From Corticium candelabrum (Eukaryota > Porifera > Homoscleromorpha > Homosclerophorida > Plakinidae): 64,000 bases of DNA. Shown in pieces: positions 37,674 to 48,351 of this stretch (positions are counted from its first letter, which is position 1; every line of letters begins with the position of its first letter). Where the stretch lies: NCBI RefSeq assembly GCF_963422355.1, contig NC_085103.1, positions 3,593,454 to 3,657,453 on the forward strand, given 5' to 3'. The notes under the pieces are model-generated. The model saw only the letters and a list, made by a program, of their open reading frames with translations. It made no database searches and was not told the DNA's origin. The position numbers and the translations under genes are program-made.

Positions 37674-38387
37674 CTGACAACAAGCTCTTACAGTGTAATC
37701 ATGAAGCCTACATACCTTAGGTTTCAGCCAATTAATGACAACACTGTACTGGCAATTACTTTCTTCAAGCAATTAGTTGGTAAAAATCAAAATGAGTCAA
37801 ACATGTAAGTGTCTGCTGACACCACATTCATGTTGTTCTTTGACTTTGTACTGCCAGCATTATCTCTCCTTAGTGCTTAGTGGGCATAAAAGCAACATTG
37901 TGGTTTCCAACAACAAAACCCATTATCTGCAGGTTTGACTGTACAGTATTTCATAATTTATGAAATTCAAAAACTACCCACATAGATGAGTCGCAAATGC
38001 TACCTAATAATATCCAAGTTATGATTTCAAGATACCAACATGTAAATTCATGTAATTTCAAAATTGATTGCTTGCATTGTTTGTTCAATATCTCAAATAA
38101 TATAATTCAGCAAAACAATGTGTAAACAAACCAAGCAAATGCTTCAAGAACCAATTTCATCTCACACACACGATTGTAGATCACTAGACTTCACACTGAG
38201 CTTACTTGGTAGCAAGACGTTTGACAACCACAATTAGCAAGATGACAACGAAAAAAAGAAGAGTCAGTATCGCTGATTGAATTCCCACCATAGCATCTTC
38301 AACACCTGCTCCTCTCACAAAGCAAATGTTTTGAAATATTGACACTGTTAAGATTAGCAGATGCAGACAAGAAGATCTGGCTGCCAT
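36440..38387 (-). CDS. Small single-pass membrane protein with SH2/SH3/NPxY docking motifs
   Basis: Two exons (38206-38387 and 36440-36707) join with consensus GT-AG borders in phase to 149 residues. Exon 1 gives a signal-peptide-like start (MAARSSCLHLLILTVSIF...), a very short extracellular part and a membrane segment (about residues 39-56, AILTLLFFVVILLIVVV) followed by KRLATK. Exon 2 is an entirely cytoplasmic-looking tail: PPLPKR (proline-rich, SH3-type), IYESI, YEVM (YxxM, PI3K p85-type), MYDTS and NPLY (NPxY). This layout resembles transmembrane adaptors such as LAT or LAX in concept only; I recognise no homologue. No catalytic domain. Small size and lack of a family match keep confidence moderate, but the exon join and composition argue for a real gene. 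Confidence 0.6.
36756..37242. mobile_element. Pogo/mariner-like MITE
   Basis: Ends tacactcgaacctccctaa and ttagagaggttcgagtgta are inverted copies, with TA at both outer edges as expected of Tc1/mariner/pogo insertions. About 485 bp without transposase. It lies in the intron of the small membrane protein gene. Confidence 0.75.
37272..37943. mobile_element. Second TA-flanked MITE containing a (TA)n array
   Basis: tacagtcaaatccactc at the left mirrors ctgcaggtttgactgta at the right. It contains a TA array at 37612-37671. In the same intron as the previous element. Confidence 0.65.
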
Positions 38388-39278
38388 AATCTGCGCAAAA
38401 TAATACCAATTAACTCAACTGTTTTGAACTAAGCATCCTATTATGTACTGGAAATAATTCAAACGAGTGCAAAATTAAGCTCCCACAGAGGTCATACAGA
38501 AGCTGCAATCAATGACATTTGGTAGAGGTAAAGGTCTATCTGCAGTAGCTAATGAAGTGTCTGTACCACGTACATCAGCTCACCATACAAACCAGTTGAC
38601 TAATCACTGCACACAATTGTTCAACTGATTCCATCATATCACGACCTGATTCAAGTACACTACAGCAGTTTTGCTTAGGAAACGAGCTACGACTCAATCA
38701 ATCAATACCTTCAATATTCCATGTAATATCCAGCAAGCAAATGTTAGTGTAAGTCAATCAATTTATCTGTATCCTAATATACATAAATAAATTTCTGTTT
38801 TCCAAAAAAATAGTTCATGTCCAGAGTATAAACTGGGTCGCCTTCAATTGCGAGTATTATTTTATGAAGTATGTAACACTTCGCTCACATTTCCCTTGTC
38901 CCGATGACTTGATACCTCGCTATCAGCCACTGTACACTTGAGCCGGAAGTATGACGACCCCGCTGGAGAAATCTATAATTATCAGATTGACTCTCCTTTC
39001 GTTGAGTTAGCAAACAACTTACCTCGTTTGTACACGAAAGTCGGCGTATCTGAGTGTCTCCAAGACTCTCACGTCACGCTCACGCAAGACATGACCCTTA
39101 TCCGGGATTCTAAACTTGTCACTACTCTGACACTCACTCCGCCCTTGTCATTCCCCGGATTGTACCAAACAGTTATATTTATCGCACGTCACAGTAATCA
39201 GTCTCAGACATTAAGCTACTAATGAGTCTTAAATCAAATTGTCTTTCCAATAACTATGATATCGTAACAAATCTCTCT
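38388..39278. other. Between membrane-protein gene and LAMTOR3
   Basis: 5' flank of the small membrane protein gene and 3' flank of LAMTOR3. A plus-strand open stretch at 38938-39222 has no recognisable similarity and is not called. Confidence 0.5.
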
Positions 39279-41434
39279 TCACGAGAATTCAACTGCATTC
39301 CTCAATTCAGCAAGGGCTCGTTGAATTTCGTTCTCGACGGCCAACAGGGACCCTAAGACAATAATTCAATTGCTCCAGTCTGTGTACAGCCATGCAATCA
39401 ATACAATGATGTGAGTGTAGGTACAGTACCTGTGTTTGCACTCTCTTGAGCAATCAATGATACCACAACTGGATGATAGTTGAACTGAACAAGCTATGTA
39501 CATGACAACACACATCTATTACTACAGTAATGTGAGAGCAGCATTCAGTTGAGTTATTTTAAATTAATTAATTAATTCAATTAATATTAAATAGGTTTGT
39601 CACTACAGGTTGGTAAACTTTCGTGGATGCTCACACATAATACAGTACTAGAGACTAGTGTTGTGTGATATAGTAGCATATCAATGATCATTGTAAATAT
39701 TAATTTATCGTGATGCAACAATTATCACGGGTCAGTGGGTGATTGGGATTAGGCCATTCAATTTTTGGCATTCTAATATTTACAATTCTAATTTTTCTTT
39801 CCCACTTTTTGTTTTGTTTTTTAATTATAATTTTTGCAATAAACAGTTACTCAAAATGGCTAACTTTCTTTACTTTCTAAAATTTAAAATTTAAGGTTTA
39901 ATATATTAATTTTTTTAATTTCTATTTTATTATTTTTAAGCTTGTATTTTCTTATTTTCGATTTCTAAGTTTTATGCTCTAGGGTTTAATGTATAAGTTC
40001 TATGTGCGCTTGTGCTGCAGACAATGACGGCCATCAGGATAATTTTAATAAAAGACTTCAAGATGAAATATTGAACAAAAATGCACATTTGACACCTTAT
40101 CATGTAGAAAAACTAGTCTGTCAACATTTCCGGGAAGAAGTCTGTTGAGTGGCTTGAATGGCTGACATACAGCTGATGGGCCAGTAAGAGTTACTTCATC
40201 TAGCATTGCCTTTCTTCACATGATGTTGCAGTGTCATGAGCTAACCACATCTATTACTAAAGTAATGGTGGGCAAGTTCAGTTAAGGTATGTTAATTTAA
40301 TTAATTAATTTATTTATTTACTATTAAATAGGTTTGTCACCACAGATTGGTAAACTTTCATATATGCTCACACAGATTACGGTTGATAGAAACTGGTAGA
40401 GTTATTGTGGTTATGTTCTCACATCCAGAAAAGGGCTGTAAACAGAGGGGCTAATGTTTGCTTGCATTAGCTAGTTTGACCTCCTCGACAATAAAAAGCA
40501 TTTTCCATTTTTTTGTGGAGACAACATTCATTTGCTATAAGGGCCCAGCCCATAGTAAAAGACACATGAGTTGCTTTTCCAGTGGCAAGAGTGTGCAATA
40601 CCCCGTTACAACTGACTAAAGTTTCTTCGCCACGTTTGAATGGCAATGCAAATACAAACAGTGAGCATGCATAACACACCTCTCTACCAACTTCTACCAG
40701 ATCACGAGCTGGTAGAGGTCGATAGAGCTGGTAAAGACTTCTGGTAAAGATGGGAGTCAATAGACCGCGTCTACCCATTTCTACAAGTTCTGACAAGCAA
40801 CCGCACTCCACACTAACTACTTTCTTGAAATATACCTGATGACCAGAATACATGCATATAATACTCTTGTTCTGTGACAGTCCCAATTTGTTAGCCTAAA
40901 AGTACACAAAATAAAAAAACCACCACACTGCCCCAATACAAAGATACCACATACCTGTTCAGACGCCATAGCAAATGTGCTCAAAAATGCAGGTTTCAAT
41001 GCCAGCTGTGGTACCGACCCAGAACTAGCTATAACAAAACCCACATTTCCCAAATATTCGTATTTGTATTTCCTAAGTTATAAACTGTACGAAGCAACAC
41101 AAGTTTACCTTTTGCAATAGGAATGCCATCCTTGTCTGTAACGACAATGGCCTCTAGACCCTCAATCCTAAAGAACAGCCAGTTAGTTTGAAGGCGAAGG
41201 TAGTGATAATATCAAGTCTACTCACGTTGGCAGAATCAGTTTGAAATACTCCTGTACTTCCTAGATTAGCAGCAGAAACGATTATAGTATGAGTTTCTAC
41301 GAAATAGTCTACAGGTCGGCACAGTAAGTCTATTGATCGCATGCGAGTACAGAAAATATCAGAGTAAGTTGGTCTGGTGCCTTGCTGCTTCGAAAATAGT
41401 AGTAAAACAGTGAGAAATCACATACCTCTGCCAT
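39279..41434 (-). CDS. LAMTOR3: LAMTOR3 (Ragulator subunit, MP1)
   Basis: Seven exons (41426-41434, 41226-41260, 41109-41167, 40955-41028, 40836-40895, 39430-39493, 39279-39352) join in phase into 124 residues, the same length as human LAMTOR3. Diagnostic segments are IEGLEAIVVTDKDGIPIAK, LALKPAFLSTFAMASEQ, KLGLSQNKSIICMYSGHQ and VQFNYHPVVVSLIAQESANT, followed by a helical end finishing AELRNAVEFS. LAMTOR3 is a roadblock-fold protein that pairs with LAMTOR2 in the Ragulator complex on late endosomes/lysosomes, scaffolding MEK1-ERK and anchoring Rag GTPases for mTORC1. The first exon codes only for Met-Ala-Glu. Broken copies of its 5' exons occur at 47.5 and 54.2 kb, each next to a receptor-kinase duplicate. 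Confidence 0.94.
39510..40400. repeat. Direct repeats of about 150 bp in LAMTOR3 intron 5
   Basis: Two diverged copies (about 39510-39662 and 40245-40400) share catctattacta.agtaat, attaaataggtttgtcac.acag.ttggtaaactttc and atgctcacaca. Both lie in the long intron before exon 6. Confidence 0.65.
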
Positions 41435-41811
41435 CTTTATTGCAATGACCCGGATAACCCCGCGAGGATACCCAGACCGCTGTGTGCTCGGGGGGCTCGT
41501 ACCGGGTGCACAAACTGTAAGTATGACAAGTTTAGTGGGACACACGCACCTCTTGTTCAGTTGTGTGACGTAGCTGGCGGCTGCAACTTCAAATTTATTT
41601 TGATAATATCGCTCTATGTCATAAAATTGCTATCGATCTAATTAATTAGCACACAAACAAAATCATTGACATCAAGCAAGTAAACAATAGTATCAGCTGA
41701 AGCAGTTCTTAGGCAACCTATTGCTATATAGGCAGCGCACAGCATCATATTACAATCTTTAGCTAACAAACAACAGTAGCACCAGCAGGCAAACGTTAAC
41801 TAGCGTGTAAA

Positions 41812-44800
41812 CTACGTCCTCTCTCCGAAAGGACAATAGTTGTCGCTCATTTCTTCCAGTCTGATCACAATCTCGTGAAACGTAGGTCTGGAGGTCTCAT
41901 CACACGCCCAACAGTCACGCATTAGCTTGACGTAGTTGATGTGTTCGTTTTGTGGAACGTTTGGCCTGACGCCACCGAGAACGGCTGTTTTCAAGTCGAG
42001 AATAGAGTGGAAACTGCGATCAACATACGGGAGTTCTCTCGACCAAATTTCCCACATCACAATACCAAAACTAAATATAAATAGTAAATAGTAAAATATA
42101 ATTATCGTTTACGTAGTTATATAACAATGAGAAACGTTTGATATGTGCAAGAAACCATTTCTCTCACCTTTCAGGAAGTAGCGGATCAGATAGGGAAACA
42201 CAACCCCTTAATTAATTAACTGTTAATTAAATATGTAGCTCGTTAAATACCTAGACAATTAGTATAGTCAAGAGAGGAGGTAGAATTAAAGGTAGCGTAC
42301 GTCCGTCCATTGACGAATTTGGTCTTCTAGACCTTCTTGGCTTTGTTTGTGTGCTGCTATATAGTTGAATGTTCTTTAAACGATGACTTATACAAGCTGC
42401 TTTTGTGAATTGATGTCCAAAGCCCTAGATATTAAAGATCAGGTGGACTTTACATGGCTAGCTAGTTTGTTGCGTTTTTCGTGGTTCAAGTACGTATCTT
42501 TATTTTCTATTGACTGTGTGAGACAAAACGAGTCGTTTTAGAATGATGTTTTGAGCGTTATTCCGCGCTGTTTTCGGTGAGTAGCCACCACAACATCTGT
42601 GCGACGTAGAAAGCTAGCGTGCGTTAAAGGCACGCTCATAGCGAATTTTGTCTTCTCTACACCCAGACCTCAAGGCAGTCAAACGTAACGGTAATCAGAC
42701 GTCTTCAACTAATAGTACACCTTACTCTGAGTATACACCTTACTCTAACCCTAAGAGGATTCTGAAAACGCTTAGTGTCAAAATTCCTATGCAAAGCAGT
42801 GACCAACAGTACTATATGATAATAAGACTATCACACCTTCTGATTCGAACGAAATCTTAGGAGTTACGACCTGTGGCAGCATTACTCCATCAAGTAGCCA
42901 TGGTCGAATGAATCCGTGAAATGTCGTATACCTCCCAATGCACTTGGGCTAGCTGATTTACGCCATGCAGAAAAAAGCGCATAAGCGGTGCTTCCATGCA
43001 CCACGAGAAAGCAAGAGAGGGAGCGATTCCCTGCTGCAGTATCCCCACAGCCGTCACAGTACAAACTATACGTTACAACGGCTACCGACTGCTCCTTCCA
43101 CCGACAATATACAAGATAGAAGCCGACGCTATATATACCACCCCTTTATACGAATTTGTCTCAACTCGTTTGGCAAAGATGGTGCATGAACAGTACACCG
43201 CCAACTGGGTACTCCCACCCCACCAGTCGCTTCACTCTCTCTCTCTCTCTAGAGCTTCCATTTAACCAATCGGCTCACACAAGTTGTTGGAGTAGTACGA
43301 AAAGTTGTAGTAATCACAAATTTCACGTGCAAATCCAAGTTGGGGATACCGGAGTCACGCCGAAGGAAATTTTAATAAAAAAGTCACGACCTCTCAGAAC
43401 AATCAGACACATGTATATCCGAATGTTACACACACAATCGCTCAAGCCAGACTGAAGCAGGCACGTGGTTCAAATACGGGGGTTAGAAAGTGCTTATTGC
43501 CTAAATAGTAAGACCGTTCATGAAGGTAGCACTGCGCTAGCTTTCTGTCTTCTCTGTATAGACACAATCCTACCTGTACACATCTGCTGATGTTCCATAT
43601 CCTTGTCCACTCAGTATCTCTGGAGCACACCAACTTGGTGTTCCAACCCCTGATGACAACTGATAATCTGCACCAAGCAGTGGAGCTGTCAGGTCGAGTG
43701 GTCTCGCTCCTCGTACTGCCTCTTGACTGATTCCTTCATCTTTCACCAATCGAGCCGATCCGAAGTCGGCCACCTTGACTACCCATTGTTGACTCACCAA
43801 CAGATTGCTGCTCTTCAAGTCACGATGCACTCGAGGTGGACGTTGACTGTGCAGAAATCTCATTCCTATGGCCGTGTCAATAGTAAACCTCAACTTTAGA
43901 TTATCTTCCAAATCTATTTTCCTATTTTTTAAAATACTAGTTAGTGATCCTCTCGCCATGTACTCTACTACAAGGAACGGACATCCATCGTCGTGATACC
44001 GACCTCCTCCTAGAAACAGAACAATGTTTGAATGTCTGATGGCTCTCATCACTTCGATCTCTCTCTCGAGCTCTAACTCGATACGATCGAGTTCCATATG
44101 TATTCCTTGCATCTCCTTGACAGCTACCATCATTACTCTATACTCTGCTTGGTACACTTCACCGTATCCACCAGGACAATCTTTATCAATTCGTTTTCGT
44201 AGTTTTAACTCTTTGGAATCAATGTTGAAAACATTAGTCAGTTCCATCAGTTCGTTGTCTTTGTTCTTTATTATGACTTTGTCATCTTTTCTCGCTTTTC
44301 TAAATTTTTTGTGACCAACACAACAATTAGTACGAGAAGTGCCACCCCTGATACGAGACCAGTACCAGCGACATATACATAGTAGGCGGTCACGGTGCAC
44401 AATCCTATATTGTTTTCAGTAAATCCAAACTGACACTCACAGCTAGGAGAAGAACTCGGCAATGTGACATAACACGTACCATATCCACAATAGTTATCCA
44501 CACATCGACTGCAGGTGCTAGAACCTTCGTGTTCTGTTGTGAGACCGTCTGGACACGATGAACAAGAAGAATGCGAAGCTACCGAAAACTGACCGACGGG
44601 GCAATTGTAACACATTTCATGTTGAAGATTTTTGCTGGTCATACCTGCTGGACATGAAGGTTTAAAGTAGAAGAAGCCATTCCTGTCGCCATGGATCTGA
44701 CTTGCTTCAAGCGGCTTTACCGGAAGTCCACCAAAAGACAGTAAAACATCGCTCCAGACAACACCATAAGTTCCAAATACGCTGATGTGTTGTTGCGCGG

Positions 44801-47054
44801 GTAACTGTAACCAACTGAGTGATTGGGTCGTAAATCCATACACCTGCCGTTTGTCTGTCTTCTTTACAATTAATATCAAAACTAGTGAGACTGTTGAGCT
44901 TTATAGGAAACTCATTGCTGCAACTTCCTGTAAGCAACATTTTGTTGCCGTAAGCATGTGATTGATGAAAGCAGCGATTTCCTGGACTTTTTCTTTGTAA
45001 CGAATTTGCACCCATCCGGTGTGGTTTGAGTGATTGTATGTCCACAATGTGTTTAGACATCTGGATAACACATTCTTATCATCAAAATTTGTATAAAAAA
45101 TTCAGTGATAGTGGAAACTGTTTCTTATCCACCATACATATACAAAACGTTATAAATGTTTACTAGTGACATTGCATAAGATACGTTAGGTCGTTATCGA
45201 TCTATTCTTTTCCACTGTGATCCATGCTGTTGATCTGCATGGCAAGTTTACTAAAATGTTATTTAGAGGTGGAACACTAAAAGTCCAAACATCATTTAGA
45301 AATTTCATGTCAAGATTAATTCCTCCATATATCAATCACCATTGTTTGTGCGTCAATTGCTGTAGCAGCGTGGAATATTCTTCCAGAAGGCTTCTTTCCT
45401 TTAGTCGAGTACTTTATCCACAATCTTGCGGTCATTTGATTGTAGTAGCCCCAAACGTCGTTTAGCGGTTCAACATCATGGAGTGCATATAAGCTTCCCT
45501 TAGACGTATACGAGTATGTGTGCATCAACCCTCCATATACGACCAAAATAGAATCAAAAAGAACGGTGGCAGTACAAAATGCTTCGAAATACAGTTTTGT
45601 CGTGTCACTACTGCCAAGCATCTCTGTTGACCATTGTAACGTTTTCAAATCTAATTGGTAAAGATGATGATCAAGCTTAAGTTGACTTTCGTCGTTGATT
45701 ACATCTAATGTTACTGCACCATACAGCAATATTTCTTGTTGTTTTTGCATGAAATCGCCCGTGCTAAGAACTCTTGGTTTAACCGTACTCAACTTCGGTA
45801 AAGGCATTTTTACAATGCTCCATTGACTGTCATCATCAGACAACATCAGTAACGACATCTGGTTTAGGTTACTTGGCGCGAACAACTGTCTACTGAAAAT
45901 AATACCATAATTTCCGACTTTGGTTATGATAACCCTTCTGGCTGTTACCGTTGGTAGCACAAAATTTGGGTTTTCAATATGAGACCACTCTTCACTATCC
46001 AGATCAAAAGCAACAAGAGGATAGCTAAAGCCATAACAACAACACAAAACTAGAAAGTGACACGATTTGTTAGAATTCGAAAAGTAGGTTGCCAGCGAAG
46101 AATATCGTAATTTGTCGCTCAAATTAAAGTATCTTTTCCACCAAGCAGTTGACACCCGATATGACCACACTTCTCTTGCCTTCAATGTTACGGGAGTATT
46201 TGTAAGATACTCTCCATAAGCGTAAACGACAGTGTTGCCAAACACTGAAATGATTGCAGGAGAAATGAGTTTCGGTGAATTCTTATCTAGAAGTATCCAC
46301 TCATAAACAAGAGAAACGTCGTCTTTGCACCTCAAAAGCCACAAATCGTTTAGACTATAGTTAATCGTTGACGTCCACTGTTCCTGATTATCATAAAATC
46401 CACTATATACAGTTATAGATTCTTTGCAGATGCAAGTACTGTTGGGTGAATGCACTACCGTAGCAACGTGTCTGCATCGAGGAGTGACGTAGTCGCTCTT
46501 GTTGTGAGAATGAATGATGGTGTCGAGTCTCCTCCACGTTTTATCCTTCATTCTAAATATCCACGTCTCGTTGTTGCACTTTCCGTTTTGTGAAGCCAGT
46601 GAAGATGAAACGCCGCCGAAAAGTAAAACCGACGTTCTACAAAGAGATACGAGTGCGTGATGGATGATACCTTTCGGTCCCGATTGCTCTCCAACGGTCT
46701 CCCACGAATTCGTCTGTGTGTCGTAAAGCCACGTTCTGTACTCAGAGTGACTGCTTTCCTCTCCATACATTAGCATCATCTCTCTCGTCGTTCCGTCCAA
46801 CTTTTATCAAGGATTTCAGTAGCCACTTCATATTTGATGTCCCGTGGAGTGTTACTACTCCAACTAGAGAACGAATGCCATTGATTCGCTAGCGACGTCT
46901 TCCATGCAGAAGTAAGGTTGCGATGTTCGGAAGAGTTGACGACCTCATCTCCACCCGCCGTCTGCACCAATACACACTCAAGCAGCAAAACGAAAAACAT
47001 TTAGCAAATACTTGCAGAGACTGAACAGGTCGTCGTCATTAAGTACGAGCACAT
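41812..47054 (-). pseudogene. Kelch-Cys-rich-TM-kinase receptor pseudogene (copy D)
   Basis: Collinear with the intact gene at 48352-53664. Lesions include a stop in the signal peptide (TAA just before the ATG at 47000), a 1-nt loss near 46800 (EILDK region), a 4-nt insertion near 45333 (after AQTMVI), loss of sequence and frame around 45060-45310, a frame change near 44830, and another at the membrane segment near 44310. The kinase part from about 44310 to 43574 is still one open frame with GGYGEVYQAEY, HRDLKSSN and DFG, and the last exon (41812-42070) is intact. A shortened kinase product is therefore imaginable, but the receptor as such is broken. The intron 42071-43573 holds a plus-strand exon-like segment. 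Confidence 0.85.
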
Positions 47055-47479
47055 CTCAAATGAAGATTAAAAGTTACGAATTCAACTAGCAACGCTAATT
47101 ATATATAGGTGTCTAGATAAATGTTGATAGATTTATACCTTTCATTGTTGTTAATTAACGTTTTGAGAAACTTCGCTCATTAACCTAGCTACAAGACTCT
47201 AGGTGTTACTAGAAACACCACAGCACTGCCCTAATGAATTAAAATGAATTAGCAGAGCGTTATCACAAGGACCTTCATGTGGTCCCGGATGTGAATTTTA
47301 ATTTTCAACTGCAAACAAAAATGGTTCCTGACAATGTAAATTCAATATTAAATTCCTGTTTTTTCATTTTTTAAGAAATTGATTTAGCAGTTATTGCAAA
47401 CCATTTTATTAAAATCCAATTTGCAAAACCAAAATTGAAAATAAAATGGACGTTTCGTACACTGAATACACTGTCTCAA

Positions 47480-47985
47480 TACAAAGAAACTAGCATATCT
47501 GTTCAGACGTACGCCATAGCAATGTGCTCAAAAATGTAGCTTTCAATGCCAGCTGTGGCACCGACCCAAAACTAGCTACAAGAAAATCTCATTTCGAAAA
47601 TATTCGTATTTCCTAAGTTCTAAACTGCACGAAGCAACACAAGTTTACCTTTTGCGATCGGAATTTCATCCTTGTCTGTAATGACAATGGCCTAGCTCTA
47701 AAATTGAAAATGAATGGACGTTTCATACACTGAATCTAGACCCTCAATCCTAAAAAAACAGCCAGTTAGTTTGAAGGTCAAAGTAGTGGCAATAGCAAGT
47801 ACACGTAGGGTAACAGAATCAGTTTGAAATACTCCTGTGCTTCATCGATTGGCAGCAGAAACGATTATAGTATGAGTTTCTACGAAATAGTCTACAGGTC
47901 GACAAAGTAAGTCTATTGATCGCATGCGAATAAAGAAAATATCACATACCTCTGCCATCTTTATTGCAATGACCCGGATTTGGAG
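47480..47985 (-). pseudogene. LAMTOR3 5' exons, duplicated fragment
   Basis: Copies of LAMTOR3 exons 1-4 with their introns are recognisable: tgctcaaaaatgtagctttcaatgccagctg (exon 4), cttgtctgtaatgacaatggc (exon 3, then interrupted by about 40 nt), cagaatcagtttgaaatactcctg (exon 2) and acctctgccatctttattgcaatgacccgg (exon 1). Exons 5-7 are absent. Substitutions and the insertion remove coding ability. It lies directly 3' of the intact receptor gene. Confidence 0.85.
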
Positions 47986-48351
47986 TATTCGGATACCCAG
48001 TCCGTTGTGATCGGGCGTTCGATCATTGCTCGGTACGCGGTATATATCGGTACTCAGTGCTTAAATCGTAAGTACCGGTATGACAATTTTAGTGGGATAC
48101 ACGCACGACTTGTATACTTGTGTGACGTAGCCAGAGGCTGGAACTTCATATTACGATAAATAATATCGTTACAAGTTGATAGAGTCATAAAATTGCTATT
48201 GATCTAATTTAATTAGACCAAACAAAAACAAGCAAGTAAAAATATCAGCTGAAGCAGTTTCTAACTAGGCTTTAAATTGCTACATGCGCAGCACAGCATC
48301 ATATTCTAATGTCTATCTATAGTAACACTAAGCAAACGTTTAAAGCGTAAG

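Noticed and set aside
38938-39222. Plus-strand open stretch of about 95 codons next to LAMTOR3
   Set aside because: No recognised similarity, no clear splice context, and it lies between two minus-strand genes. Could be chance.
41812-47054. Copy D as a functional receptor gene
   Set aside because: Multiple independent frame breaks and a stop in the signal peptide, although the kinase part is still open.
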